Assembly: GCF_000471905.2 (NCBI RefSeq)
Contig: NW_006500320.1
Coordinates: 265,387-329,386 of the forward strand
Length of the DNA: 64,000 bases
Direction of reading: 5' to 3'
DNA from: Amborella trichopoda
Taxonomy: Eukaryota > Streptophyta > Magnoliopsida > Amborellales > Amborellaceae
Positions 1 through 11,847 of this stretch are shown here, piece by piece (position 1 is the first letter of the stretch; every line of letters starts with the position of its first letter). The translations under genes and the position numbers were made by a program. The notes under the pieces are model-generated. The model did not search any database and was not told where the DNA came from. It saw only the letters and a list, made by a program, of their open reading frames with translations.

Positions 1-75
1 GTCAAAATTTAATGGTGATCCTCCTTTGAGGTCCTACTCACATGGGTGTGGGAGGGTCTCATAGTGTCATTACTC
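1..75 (+). mobile_element. Right end of a small TIR element (MITE-2 family), cut by the window edge
   Basis: The first 75 bases match the right arm of the complete MITE-2 copy at 16337-16539. Shared landmarks are AAATTTAATGGTGATC, CACATGGGTGTGGGAGGG and the terminal CATTACTC. The left arm lies outside the window. No coding capacity. It is followed by a TA/CA microsatellite. Confidence 0.7.
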
Positions 76-76
76 A

Positions 77-135
77 TATATATGTATATATATATATATA
101 GATATAGATATATATACACACACACACACACACAG
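77..135. repeat. (TA)n/(CA)n compound microsatellite
   Basis: A run of TA dinucleotides is followed directly by CA dinucleotides. It lies between the MITE-2 fragment and the hAT-like element. A similar TA/TG compound tract occurs at 5468-5512. Confidence 0.9.
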
Positions 136-167
136 AGTCCAAAAGTGTGTGCATAAGAACACCCTAC

Positions 168-1105
168 CAATGTTCAAAAATGCGGATTCAGGCGCCTAGC
201 CAACTAGGCGCCCGCCCAAAGGCAAGATGCCCTCATCAAAATGGAACCCCCCTCCCCCCCACCGCCCCAAACAAAAAAAAACATGGGAGTTCTTAGGACA
301 TGGTCTTAAGTCTTTGAGAGTTTTTAAGGCTATTTTAGAGCCCAAACTCCTCATGACATAGACAAAAATGTAATAGTACAATCACATAACAAATTTACTG
401 ATAGAAGTCTCAAAGAGTTTGTAACTTGTAAGGCATTAAAATGCTTGAAACCCAAATATCATTGCAGGAAACTAGAAGTTTAGACCAGAAACGATATACA
501 AAGTCAACGATATACAAAGTCAACAAGGCAAAATCAAAAAACAAATACATCAAGTCATCTACCAAACATGTAAATATATCGTTAAAAAAAAAAAGGTAAC
601 AGAAAAACACATGATTCGCAACATAATATACTGTAGCAAAATAAAATCAAAACCCTCTTTTAAATATGATAATACTTTAACAATAAGAAAATGAAATTGA
701 TATCGGTGCAAACTTCATCTATTGGGTGGCCAAAAGTCCTCAAAATCAACTACTAGGAGCTCTAAATCCACCCACAAACAATTGCCTTTGGTTTGGGAAG
801 AAATGGCAAAAATCAAAACTTTATCGATCTTTCAATAAATCACAAAAGAGTAGTTTTTTGGGGAGTTTTCTCATCCTAATAGCCACGGTTGTTGTTTGGT
901 GGGTTTAAAATACCCCCAAACCCTTTTTCCCCCTTCTTAGGGGGAAAAATGATAGGGTTTTTTTCACCCTTCCACAAACTGTCACTGGGTGGCACCTAGG
1001 CGGGCACCCGGAGACATGCCACACAATTCCATCGCACAGACAACACCAAGGAATTTTTTGAAATTTTTCATCTAGGCGGTCGAGCAGCCAAATTTTCGAA
1101 CACTG
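168..1105. mobile_element. Non-autonomous hAT-like transposon (copy A)
   Basis: The 938-bp element begins CAATGTTCAAAAATG and ends TTTTCGAACACTG, a terminal inverted repeat of the hAT form (CANTG..CANTG). It is flanked by a perfect 8-bp target duplication, CACCCTAC, at 160-167 and 1106-1113. Subterminal regions are rich in GGCGCCTAG-type motifs (around 190-215 and 990-1085). The short open frames inside have no recognisable domain, so it should depend on a transposase made elsewhere. A relative, copy B, lies at 3691-5361 and shares interior sequence, for example around 820-890 here and 5110-5165 there. Confidence 0.85.
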
Positions 1106-1113
1106 CACCCTAC

Positions 1114-3690
1114 CAAAGAAATGCTACGGTGACTTTGCTCATGGGCTTAACGGCTATCGATCACACTTTGATCACATGATTAGGAGTGTATTTTAGTCTA
1201 TGTATTTCTTTTTGACAAAGTACCCTGAGTTGAAATTTAGGGGGTAAATGTATCTCAGCCTTGCATACCCCATAAAAATATATAAAAAGATTTATTTCAA
1301 ATTATTAAAAAATAACAAAGTACTCATGTAACATTCATGGATATTTGGTAATTTTAAAATATGTAAACTATTTTTTATTTAATTTGTGTACATGTGGTAT
1401 GATGTACACAAGCCCCAAATTTCAGGTTGATCCGATTTAAATATAATACATTAAAATAAAAATAGTGTTACAAATTCTCAATTGTCCGATTTTTTCTTGG
1501 ATGGTTGATAGCCTTTGAGTCCATGGCCATTTGGTAGGGTTTTCCATACACACACTCACTTTGAAACAAGGTGAAATTGTCAAAAAAATAAAAGCGGACG
1601 ATTCATTGTATAAGACGCACATTATAAAGTTAGGTGAAACTGTAGAAAAATTACGAAAATAAATGACTAATTGTAAGATTACTAGTAAAAAGCATGTGCT
1701 TTGCACATGAGCACGGACTAACAAATGAAATCATTGAATTTTATAGATACAAAATATTATCATCATCTCAAACCTTTTTCCAACTATTTGAGGTCAGCTA
1801 TAAAATTTTATAAAATGGGATACAAAATCTAAGAAAATAAAACCATATAAATGGGATATGATGATTATTTCAATTTAATTAACTAATATGCATTAAGTTT
1901 AGGACAATATCTTCTAAACCATTGCAAGTTCAAATGGAAGAAATGGTCAAAGATTTGTAGTGATGGGCTGATGAACAAGTTTTAAATAGAGAGAAGACCA
2001 ATCATGAACTTTATATCAGTAAGTGCTGCATCATATCAAAACACACAAAAAAAAAATAAAAAAAATGACATTTTAGATCCTAACACATTTTTTATCTCTT
2101 ATAATTAGCCCCGGAAAAGTATACGAGATAACAATATCAGCAAGTGCTACATTAGATAAACACACAAAAAAGATCCTAAAAGCATTAAAAGAATAAAGAT
2201 TTGGATTCTTGCATCAAGTTGCATGAAGTTCGACGGAGATTACAAAAATAGGCAAAAAAAAGAAGGGAAAAAGTTTACCTAATGATCAGATAATGATTAA
2301 GTTTCTTTTGTTGTTGAGCTTGAGAGAATCTTGAAAGAGAGCATCAAATAAGCTCTAAAGAAGAGCGACCAAGAAAGGAACCAATATACAATACATTAAA
2401 AATACCTAATTAATAACTATAATGCTTACATGAGAAAGGCAAGTCTTATTGAGTAATACGATCACAAAAGAGGGAGTTGTAATTCCTCAAAGAAACCAAC
2501 CATTGAAAATGCACTCAATATAAGCTCACATCAATTAATATTAGCCTAAAAAATCAGCCATAATGATATCATACTCACGATCTTACCCCAACCCAACTTC
2601 TCTCTCCCCCTCGTCTTTATTGATGGGGGGTGAGCCTTCCCTTGCCTCCACCACCAAATGCTATTATCTCTCTCGTGTCTCTTATAGGTCCCTACCTCTC
2701 TCGCTCTCTCCCTTCCTCCCTAAGAACATAGGCTATGTGAAGGGGTGAGAAAGCATCAGCAAGAAAATTACTTTTCCGACATATCAACATCTATGGATAT
2801 AGAAAAGAATTATTGTCTTTGAGAAAATTACTTCTTAATAATCAAATTCAATGCAAATCACAAAACTAAGTATGATCTCATTGATTTGAAGGCAAAGAGA
2901 GCAATGCTAAGATAAGCTAAGTATGATCTCATAGATTTGAAGTCAAAGAGAGGATTATTAAGCGAACATAGTCGATTTGAAGTCAAAGAGAGCCATGCTG
3001 CGAGAACATAGTGCATCACATGTTGCAAGAAGATCAAAGAGAATGTACCTCAAAATCTCGATATGGAACTTCAAGAAGTGGGACATGGTAGAGAAAATGA
3101 TGGAGACGTTTTAGAGAGAGATGAGCTTCCTTTCTTTGTTATAAAGGCTTGAAGCTTTATTTCCTAATAAGAAAAGTGAGAGAGTGGAGGGATGTTCATG
3201 TACATTTAGAGATACTTTAAATGGGTCTCTCATTAATTAAATAAATAAATAAGGGAAGATATTAGAGAGAAATGTAGAGAAATCGTGGAAGAGAATATGG
3301 GAAGATATTAGAGAGAAATGTGGAGAAATCGTGGAAGAGAGAGCAAGCGTGGATAGATATTAGGGCAAGAAAAGAAAGGTAATCTTTGTATTTACTAACA
3401 ACTTTAATAAAGAGATATGTGCACATTTAAATAATTTCCTAATTTTTGGAGCCTAGAAAAAAAATGGGAATGGTAAACGTATGTCTATCGTCCTACCCAA
3501 AGTCTCTCTCTTTCTCCTGCTTCTTGCAGTTTTGATTCCTATGAGATAAGTTTGAATTCCTATAATATCTCATGGATCTATTATAGGGATCTTCTTTTTA
3601 TTTATATTGGCCTTTCTTAAACATATACGTCCTAAAATTGATGGGAGTTTTAATAGTTCCTTGTTTTAAGGGACTTAGGACGGTGGTACG
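1114..3690. other. Gene-free AT-rich interval with degenerate repeats
   Basis: No credible gene is visible. At 1757-1800 the minus strand resembles the 3' end of a plant LINE or SINE (ATAGTTGGAAAAAGG followed by a GATGATGAT-like tail). At 2850-3000 a unit containing GATTTGAAGTCAAAGAGAG recurs about three times. At 3253-3342 a 46-bp unit is duplicated in tandem with one visible mismatch in the aligned core. The rest is unremarkable. Confidence 0.6.
3253..3342. repeat. 46-bp tandem duplication
   Basis: Two adjacent copies begin GGGAAGATATTAGAGAG at 3253 and 3299 and are nearly identical. This suggests recent slippage or unequal exchange in noncoding DNA. Confidence 0.85.
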
Positions 3691-5361
3691 CAATGTTCAA
3701 AAAGCACAGGCAAGGTGCCTAGGCATTTTGGGGGTCTGGATGCCAACAGGTAGGGATTATTCCAAATAAGAATTAATATATAAATTATAATATAATTATT
3801 ATTTAAAGAAATTATCACAAATATACCTTAATTTTTGTCTATTTTAGAAAAAAAAACCGGGCTTTTTTTACCAAACTAACCTTCACGGTAGTCATATTAC
3901 TGTGAAGCACCGTTACGGTACTTTAAGTAGCGTAAAAACTAACCCATGTTATACAGCATTTGATATACCGTAAGGACTTGAAGTATTATCACGACACTCG
4001 AAATGCCACCCTACCCGAAACCTTTTCTCCTTTACAGTTTTGTTTGTATTTATCTCTTCTTTCGCTCTCTGATTCTCTTAATATCTATCTCTTATTTCTC
4101 TCTCTAATTCTTTTAATATATATCTCTTCTTTCTCTCTCTAAATCTTTCTCTTTGAAAATTTAGAATGAGAAAGAAGAGATAAATATTAAAAAAAAATTA
4201 GAGAGAGAAAGAAGAGATAAATATAAAAATAATTAGAGAGAGAGAAGAGATAAATATAAAAATAATTAGAGAGAGAGAAGAGATAAATACAAACAGAACC
4301 CTAAAGGAGAAAAAAACTTCGGCTAGGGTTTATAGGATACTATTACGGTATTTTAAGTGTTGTAATAATACTTCAACTCCTTACGGTATATAAAATGCCT
4401 TATAACATCGGTTAGTTTTTACACTACCTAAAGCACTGTAATGGTGCTTCACGGTAATACCACTACTGTGAAGGTTATTTTGATCAAAATAACTCAAAAT
4501 TGAAGAAAAATGGTGTGGGCGAGGTTTATGAAAGTTGAGGGTTTTTTTCTAAATAGAAAAAATTTAGGTATATTTGTGATAATTTCCCTATTATTTATTA
4601 ATTAATATTCATAAGATTTGGTTTTGGATATCAAATATGCACAAAATATCAATTTCATCTTATGACTATTCACAAAAATATAAGTCCAACTTGGTAAATG
4701 TTTCCTCTACAAATATGAACAAATATCAAAAAAACATCACACATTGCACCAAATAAAAACCAATTATTCATAAAAGAATTCGATATAGGACTAATTTCAT
4801 CGTCCAAACAAGTCAATAATTAATTAATCACAAAAAAAAAAATTCTTTTAACTACAAACATGTAAATATATCACAAAAGGGAAAAAGCTTAAAAAAGAAA
4901 ATCAAATGGTTCAAAACATAATACATTATAGAAAAAAAATAAAGTCGTTATTCAAATATCATAATGGCATAATGCTCTGAAAATATTAAAATGAAAACAA
5001 TGTCGGCCCAAACCTCATATGTTCGATCGCCAAAAGTCTTAACTATTGACCACTACAAGCTCTGAAAACTACCACGAAGCATTACCCTTTCATTTTGGAA
5101 AAAATCGAAATTTTATCGATCTTTCGATAAATCACAAAATACAGGTTTTTGGGGAGTTTTTCTCTCTGTACATGGCACGGATTTGGTTTTGTGCGGGTTT
5201 AGAATGTCCCCCAAAACCCTTTCCCCCCTTTTTTATGGGGAGGGTGAGGCTTGCTTGTAGCGCCTAGCTAGGCGCCTAGATGCAAGCCACCTAGGTGCCC
5301 CACCTAGCGTTTTAGGTGATTGGCCGCCTAGGCGGTTGGGCGGCCGAATTTTCGAACACTT
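3691..5361. mobile_element. Non-autonomous hAT-like transposon (copy B), interrupted
   Basis: It begins CAATGTTCAAAAAGC and ends TTTTCGAACACTT, matching copy A at 168-1105. Interior blocks match too (TTTATCGATCTTTC followed by AATAAATCACAAAA near 5110, and GGCGCC-type motifs near 5265-5340). After subtracting the nested 783-bp foldback element and one 9-bp duplication, about 879 bp remains, close to copy A's 938 bp. Its own 8-bp flanks (GTGGTACG and ATTGTATG) agree at only 5 of 8 positions, so the target duplication has decayed. No transposase frame is visible. Confidence 0.75.
3806..4588. mobile_element. 783-bp foldback element, Mutator-like (copy 1), nested in hAT copy B
   Basis: The element is largely one long imperfect palindrome. 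The left arm starts AAGAAATTATCACAAATATA and the right arm ends TATATTTGTGATAATTTCCC. Arms of about 350 bp contain paired motifs such as CACGGTAGT/ACTACTGTGAAGG and TACCGTAAGGACTTGAAG/CTTCAACTCCTTACGGTA. The loop region (about 4050-4290) is CT-rich then GA-rich. A perfect 9-bp duplication, TATTATTTA, flanks it at 3797-3805 and 4589-4597. A 9-bp duplication is typical of Mutator-like elements. No coding capacity. Copy 2 is at 14686-15569. Confidence 0.85.
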
Positions 5362-6035
5362 ATTGTATGTGACGCAAGTTGAAGATGATAACTTTTCTAC
5401 TTTTTTGGCTAGGAGTTACATGAATAAAGGAATTATAGAGCGATTAATATGAGAGAGAGCTTAATGGGAGATATATATATATATATATATATGTGTGTGT
5501 ATGTGTGTGTTTAAAATTTTAAATTTAAATTTAATTTAAATATAAATTAAATTGTCTTATTGATGTGCATTACATATATATTAATAGCAACTAATAAAAG
5601 GAGTAGGAAACAATTTTTAACAAACAAAAGGTCAAAATGGAGAAAAGATTAAGAAATCATAGGGTTGTTTTGGAAAAGAAAAAGATATGTGGAGAAAGAA
5701 TAAGGCAGGCTCTCGCTGAATATATAATATATAATACATATACATCTACACCGCAGAAATTCCATACTGAGAGATTCTTATTAAAAAAAATTAATTCAGA
5801 TTGGACCATAACAAGAAAGGGAACAGAAATTTAACCTTCAACCACCATGGTCTTTTGATGAAATTACATTAATTATAAAGCTTAATCAGCAGGTATAGAT
5901 ACACATACTCACGCACAAATACACTGCTATACTAAATTAGTGACAATAGTCATGTTTTAAATTGACGAATCATCTAATCACATATCAGTTATGAAAAAAG
6001 AACATCAAATCATATATCTAAGGATGATGATTACA

Positions 6036-6133
6036 ATCCCATCTTCATGGGATCAAAATCCAATGCTGATTGGGATCGAGATCCCATGCTGAATGGGATC
6101 AAGATCCCATGCTAAATGGTATTGAGATCTCAT
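6036..6133. repeat. About 30-bp tandem repeat, four degenerate units
   Basis: The unit resembles GGGATCAAGATCCCATGCT with a short AT-rich link. The GGGATC..GATCCC halves are palindromic. No coding meaning is seen. Confidence 0.75.
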
Positions 6134-7239
6134 ACAATCAGGAACAAGCTCCCAAGGAGGATCAAATCTGGGGAAAGTGGAACCATGTTACTGGAGCAGG
6201 GTCCCCAAGAAGAGGCACTCCCCCTAAATATGGGGAGGTCATCAAATAAAGTATCAATTTACTAGGATAAGTATAAAATGTGAGAACTACTTTCAAATAA
6301 ACAATAAAGTCAAGAAGCTTTTGAAGAGGTGGTTGACCCCTGCAGTATTATGAGGGCGGACAATCATTAGATACTAGAGATGACATGTAAATTACAAGGC
6401 CAGAGGACAATGGATTTTCTATACATAATTTAAGTAGCACTAGGGAAAGCACAAAGAAGAAAGAGGAACAATTTAGCAAATTGACTAAAGAAACAGAGGC
6501 GTGCATGGAGGACATAATACTCATCATTTATAAACAACCCTAAATAGCACTAGAAGATGCAACAATGAAGAAAAAGAGCATGTCAAGCCATGGATCGACT
6601 TTGGTTCATAGTGTCATTTCATTTAATTGATCTCACACAAGGTCAGTTGTATCAAGCTAGAGTGTCATCTTTTAAATTTTGGTCCTAGTTTTTTTTTTTT
6701 TGGAAACTGTTTACTAAATTTTGGTCCTAGTTCTAAGTCCTAGTAAATGAATATGAAATTAGGTAGTGAAGGAACAATCGTAACTAATGAACATGTGACA
6801 AATTAATAGTAGAAGATCAAGTGAGCATAAAGACAAGTCAAAAGACAGATAGAAAGGGGCATATTGAAACCATTCCTTGTATTTGGTCATTTTGTTAATA
6901 TGGTTGCTAAGGCTACAGTGTCAAAGGATTCTAAATTTACTTAATTGATAAATTAGTGGAAAATCTGGAAGGGGAAAAAAAAAACTATTTGGCAGCAAAA
7001 TGATGGAGCAAACTATATGGCTACCAGAACCTCTAATGGAGAAGAGCACAGAATTATATCAAATTACTCACACCACATATAACATCAACCTAGACACAGG
7101 GAGTATCAAAGACTAAAGACACAGCACTCAAAATAGTAAAACTTCCAGAAATGCCCATGGAAAGCTAGAACTAGTTAAGAGTTACCACCATGTGCTTTGC
7201 AAGACGCAATGTCACTCACATGTTTGCTTGTACAAGGCA

Positions 7240-7960
7240 AATTTGCCAAACTGCTTTCTTTCAAACAAATGTGCAACAGGTGCCTTGTAGGAAGACAGAA
7301 AGGGAAGAATGTGAGCATTATAACTTTAGAAAAGTCTATCTCCCAGCTAGTGTCTCTGTCACAAAGATTGGGTCGTCTATGGCATAAGTCATTCCTTACT
7401 TCATCAGGATGAGGAATGCAATGCACCCCATTCATAAAGCAACAGATGGGATTTTGCGTCAACAATGAGAATTAAAAAAGAAAATGAATTGTGGACATCA
7501 GTTTCTTTCAGAAAATCACAAGAAGTGCTTTTGCAGAAAGATATGGGGACAAGTATGTGGGCACTATAATTTTAGAAAAGTCTATCTCATGGCTATTGTC
7601 TCTAAAGATTGTTAGCCTACAGTATAACGCACCCTAACTTCATCTGGATGAGGAGTGCAATGGGACCTACTCATAAAGCAACAACTTAGATTTTGCATCA
7701 AAAAAAAAAAAAATCTGTGGACATTGTTTTCTTTAAGATAATAAGCAACAAGTGCTTTTGCAGAAAGACACAAGTGGAAGAATGTGAGCACTATACCTTT
7801 GGGAAAGTGTCTATCTCTCTGCTAGTTGTCTTTTGTAACGAAGATTGGGTTGGTTGCCTATGTCATAATTCATTCCCCAACGTCATCTAGATGAGGAGTA
7901 GAATGGGCCCTATTCATAAAGAAATGGATCAGATTTTCCATCAACAAACAAAATTAAAGC
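7240..7960. repeat. Tandem triplication of a roughly 230-250-bp unit
   Basis: Three imperfect units are aligned by GTGC(C/T)TT..AGAAAG near 7279, 7524 and 7752, giving steps of about 245 and 228 bp. Shared blocks are TTTAGAAAAGTCTATCTC, CATCAGGATGAGGAATGCAA and ATTCATAAAGCAAC. Translation gives no frame conserved across the units, so it is treated as noncoding. Confidence 0.8.
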
Positions 7961-9552
7961 ATTTGGTGGAGTTGAAGAGTGAAGGATAACGATGCTACCA
8001 GTGTGTGATCATGACATTCTACTGACAATTGATAACCAAAACATAAGGTGGAACTAGAGACTGACTTAAAGATCCTCCAGCACAGGACCTGGAGAAGTTG
8101 TGCCACTTCCTGGTTATAAGAGGGCAAGATTCAAAGGTCTCTTTACTTCCCAAAGGAAGCACATGCTAAATCTCCAAACTAGGATGTTGATACTAAACCA
8201 TTAGTTTGCCTCTTGAAGTAAAATCTCTACATCAACATGATGATAGAGAACACCATGAAGAGGTCACGAGATATCAACACCTGTTTGGAAGGCCCATTTA
8301 TTTTAGGTTAATTCTACTCAATCATACAAATGTAGTATGTACCAATGCGGTTAGCCGATTTACGCACGTGTACATGCCACATGAAGTGGAACAGATATTC
8401 AGTCATTTGCATGATGGTTTGTCAATTGAAAAGCAAGACACAATTAGTTGTCACATGAGCTAGATTCAAAAGCACAAGGTGAGCGGGAATTTCGACAACA
8501 TCTAAAAGCAGGAATATTCAAATCAAATACCGATTCCATTCAAAGATAACAGACACTTAGATGCAACTGGTTCAGAACTTCTTACAAGTTGAAAGGAAAC
8601 TACCGCTTTCTTTTAGCAGAGGTCAACTAAGTTCAAACATGCACATGCACCACGATCTTTATTTCTTCTATCCTGAATTCGAAGGCATGCATTAGCCCTA
8701 TCAAGGTTAAATATAAATACAATCGAAGAAGAATAAACCAAGTAGCAACAAACACAATGGCATTGACAAAAACCACATCAGTGCCTACACATGTCCAACT
8801 AATGGACGGCCCATCGGCTTGAAGCAACTCATGTATTGCTTCGATATATGGCAACCATCTTTGCCATTTGGGCAAAAAAAACACGGACCAGTGTAAAAAC
8901 AAATGTCGCATTTCAGGAAATACAGGCAATAGAAAGCAACTGTCTCATTCATTTTCAGCCCGTGAGAATGACCTATAAATCATGGCTTCAAGCTGACTTT
9001 AGCAAGCAACAGTTCAGAACTATAATCTCAAGAGATGGAAAATTGTATCTCAAGTTTCTCCTATGCAATCGCATACTCTTCAATGGAAAATGATTAAAAA
9101 AAATGATATAATATAAAGTGGAAAATGAATCCCTGCAGTTATGGTGAATATTTATTGGACTCACTGGCTTCAAAGGTCTATATGACATGAAGAAAATGAA
9201 TACTATCGAATTCGACAACTTCCATTTTCATCAAATGGCAACAAATTCAAAATAAATAACATAGTACATGACAGGTGCTAGAAATTGAGAACCATCTAGA
9301 AAATCTCTATGATAAGCAAAGGAATAAAGCCATTCATTCATCTATAAAGTGAATGTTTCATATCATCTCAATAAAAAGCAAAAACAATTGAGGCATCCAC
9401 AAGGTCCCATGATCCATTCCAATCCTCTAAGCATACAAACATCTTTGTCAAAATTATTCCTAAACTGTGTGTGCCTTTCGCCCTGAACTCAAAATAACAA
9501 AATCAAGAAGTGGCCTCTCCATCTCAACAAGAAGAAGTAGAAAACCCTAAAA

Positions 9553-10252
9553 CTACAAACCTACAATCTGAAGAAGCCTCCGGTTAGTGGCCTTGCTGCT
9601 CGTATCATCGATACCTCCTGCATCTGACTCATCATGGAACCATCCCACCGATTTCTGAGCTTCATGAACAAAATGTGAAAGCCCTAATACAAGATCAAGG
9701 TTCTTTCATTGCTTAGTTCGAGATCTAGTTGAGCAAAATTGATAAAAGCACTTGATCAAGATCCAAGCTCAAGAAAGGCGCATAAAAAACCATGAGAAGA
9801 CAGAGTGCGGTGGTGAAGGAAGAGAGAGAGGAAGAAGATTTGGTGGAGAAGAGAGAAGAGAGAAGAGAAAGAATAAAGAGAAGGTGATTGTGTAATTCAG
9901 ACGAGATAGAAAATGAGAAAGAGGAGGAGTGGGGGAGGGGAGAAGGATAGGGGGAGAGAGAGGACAGTAGAACCGTGGTGGGGAAGAGAGAGAGAGAGAG
10001 AGAGAGAGACGGTTACAGTGTATTAGACAAGGGAGAGAGAAGAATTGAGAGATAAGAGGGATGGAAGATTGAGCGAGAGTGGGAGGGAGAGATTTTACCG
10101 TCTCGAACAGAGTAAGGGTGCTTGGACTCGCGGATCTCATGAATGGTGGCGGAGAGCTTCCAGTAGAGGGGTCGGCCAACGTAGAAGGCGAGAAGCACCA
10201 AAAGGACGACAAAGGTCACGCGAAACGCCACTTTACCTGCTGTGACCGCCAT
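9553..10252 (-). CDS. Small single-pass membrane protein, 94 aa, two exons
   Basis: Exon 1 is 10252-10099 (ATG at 10252; donor G|GTAAAA). Exon 2 is 9683-9553 (acceptor TTAG|GG; stop TAG). The join is phase 1 and gives an uninterrupted 94-residue frame. Residues about 10-27 (RVTFVVLLVLLAFYVG) form one hydrophobic segment, followed by RPLYWKLSAT and a hydrophilic C-terminus containing EAQKSVGWFHDESDAG. An upstream GTG would add one residue; the ATG is preferred. The sharp hydrophobic and hydrophilic blocks on both sides of a correct splice junction look like a real conserved plant membrane protein, but I cannot name the family or assign a function. The intron of about 415 bp contains GA microsatellites. 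Expression is untested. Confidence 0.7.
9988..10009. repeat. (GA)n microsatellite in the intron of the small membrane-protein gene
   Basis: A perfect GA run in the 415-bp intron. On the gene's strand it is a polypyrimidine CT tract, within a wider GA-rich stretch from 9815 to 10090. Confidence 0.85.
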
Positions 10253-10610
10253 CACTCTTCCTCTGCGAACTTCTCTGAAGAAATGGAAAAAAATACCATG
10301 GACAGAGGGTGCGCGTTTTGTGTTCGATCAATCTGCTTCGCTTCCTCTTTCCGGCGAGAGACAGCAGCCAAATGGAGCTAGAGAGAGAGAGAGATTGCTT
10401 CGTGTCCTATGACATGTTTCTCCTAGAGAGAGCGGGACGCGAAATGGACAACGTTTTAGAGAGAGAGGAGGGGGGCGCGAAATGGAAAAACTTTTCGAGA
10501 GAAAAAGAGGGACATCTTGTCCAAGGCCAACGCCCTGTGATTGTGATGAAAATTGAATGCAAAAGCTTCCCCGCCCGTGAATGCGCGGTTTTTCAAAAAA
10601 AAAAAACAAA

Positions 10611-10910
10611 GAGAGAGAGAGAGAGACGCGGTTTCCATGCGGCCAAGCCCGCATTTATAGAAATACGGGCCTATTAATAAATTTATTTTTTATATAGAAT
10701 TTTTTACTTTAAAATCTAGATGATGAATAAGAAAAAATAAATAAATTTAAAAAATTAAAAATAATAATTCTATTAAGAAAACATTTAAACCGGTAGTTTC
10801 TATTGTTTTTGGATAGAACACCAACTTGCATCCATTTTTAAGATGGATGCTTTACATTTTTTGGGTCGCATATGTATTCATGAGGTCCAGCCTGCATGTG
10901 ACCATTCTCC
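10611..10910 (+). mobile_element. Mutator-like MITE (MITE-1 copy a), 300 bp
   Basis: It matches the MITE-1 consensus: left hairpin around CCCGCAT..ATACGGGC, central GCATCCAT..ATGGATGC hairpin, then a GTCGCATATG block and a CATTCTCC end. Flanks at 10602-10610 and 10911-10919 are both AAAAACAAA, a 9-bp duplication, though low in complexity. The left terminus carries an expanded GAGAGA run next to the duplication. It lies about 360 bp upstream of the start codon of the minus-strand membrane-protein gene, so it may be in that promoter. Confidence 0.8.
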
Positions 10911-11267
10911 AAAAACAAATGGATCTTGATATTTATGTCCATAAATTTTAAAAGTCGGATATAATTTCCGTTGCGCTCATGTCTGGTTGTGTTTGTATAT
11001 TTTGAAACTTCAATACTCATTTTACTCTAATCGGCGGTTCGGCTCTCTAAGGTAAATAAAAGTTTGTATAGTTCCACTATCCAATATTTTAAGGGATTGC
11101 TGATGCAAATAAATGATTTGTTTTGATTTTATTTTTTTATATTTTTTTAAGACTTAGAGAATATTTTATTTTGATTTTTTTAGTTTTTTTGTTAGGCGTA
11201 TTCTTGTCTCTCTTTTTTTAAGTTGTAGAAATTTAAAAAGTAAAATTGAAAGTTTAGTTTTTTTTTA

Positions 11268-11847
11268 GAGTGAATTATGTATGGACACAAAAAAAAATTA
11301 AAATAAGTCAATTTTGGGTTCAAATTATGAAGGTTGGTCAATATGAGGTTTTTTTTTTTTTCAAAACTGCCCCTCGATTCGAGGATATCATTCTCAAACT
11401 GTACATTAATAGTTTATTCTTATTTTTTTTATAGTAGAATTGTCCCCTAATGGTTAGGGCAGTATCAAACTGCCTTATTTGTTGCTCTTCAAAGCGGTCC
11501 AAAATTGGTACCTTTAAACTGTAAAGACTGACTTTGTTAAGCATTAAGAGGCAGTCTCAGGCCGCTTTCTCTAGTGTTGTTTTGGGCAGTATGAGATTGA
11601 CATCCTCATACTGCATTAGCTTATTTGTTTGCTAATAAATAAGGCGTTCGAGGATGCCAAACTCAGACTGCTTTCTGGATTAGGTACTGCATTATTGATG
11701 AAAAAGCTAAAAATAAAAAATAAAACAAAGGGATAATTTTGAAAAAATAACAATAAAAACACAGATTGACCGACCTTCCATGCATTTGTGTCTCAAAATC
11801 GACCCATTTCGTATTTTCATTTTTCATTGTGTTTGTACATAAATACC
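11268..11847. mobile_element. Foldback-type MITE of about 580 bp
   Basis: The ends form an imperfect inverted repeat of about 90 bp. The left arm has TTATGTATGGACACAA, a CAATTTTGGG block and GAAGGTTGGTCAATATG. The right arm read in reverse has TTATGTACAAACACAA, CGATTTTGAG and GGAAGGTCGGTCAATCTG. The interior has CGATTCGAGGAT and GTTCGAGGATGCC motifs. No target duplication could be fixed because the flanks are T-rich. No coding capacity. Confidence 0.65.

Larger units (their letters stand above)
5362..9552. other. Gene-free interval downstream of the small membrane-protein gene
   Basis: Apart from a TA/TG microsatellite (5468-5512), a roughly 30-bp tandem (6036-6133) and a tandem triplication (7240-7960), no feature is evident. 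No open frame looks like a protein. The part just below 9553 should hold the 3'UTR and polyadenylation region of the minus-strand gene. Confidence 0.5.

Noticed and set aside
7240-7960. Possible CRISPR-like array
   Set aside because: The units are 230-250 bp, only three in number, diverged throughout and without short constant repeats; the host is a plant.
9769-10212. 147-codon minus-strand frame rich in Ser, Leu and Pro
   Set aside because: It is a shadow frame over the GA/CT-rich intron and exon 1 of the 94-residue gene.
10309-10677. Overlapping 100-122-codon open frames on both strands next to the small membrane-protein gene
   Set aside because: They cover the promoter side of the real gene, GA repeats and a MITE; composition is repeat-driven and no domain is seen.
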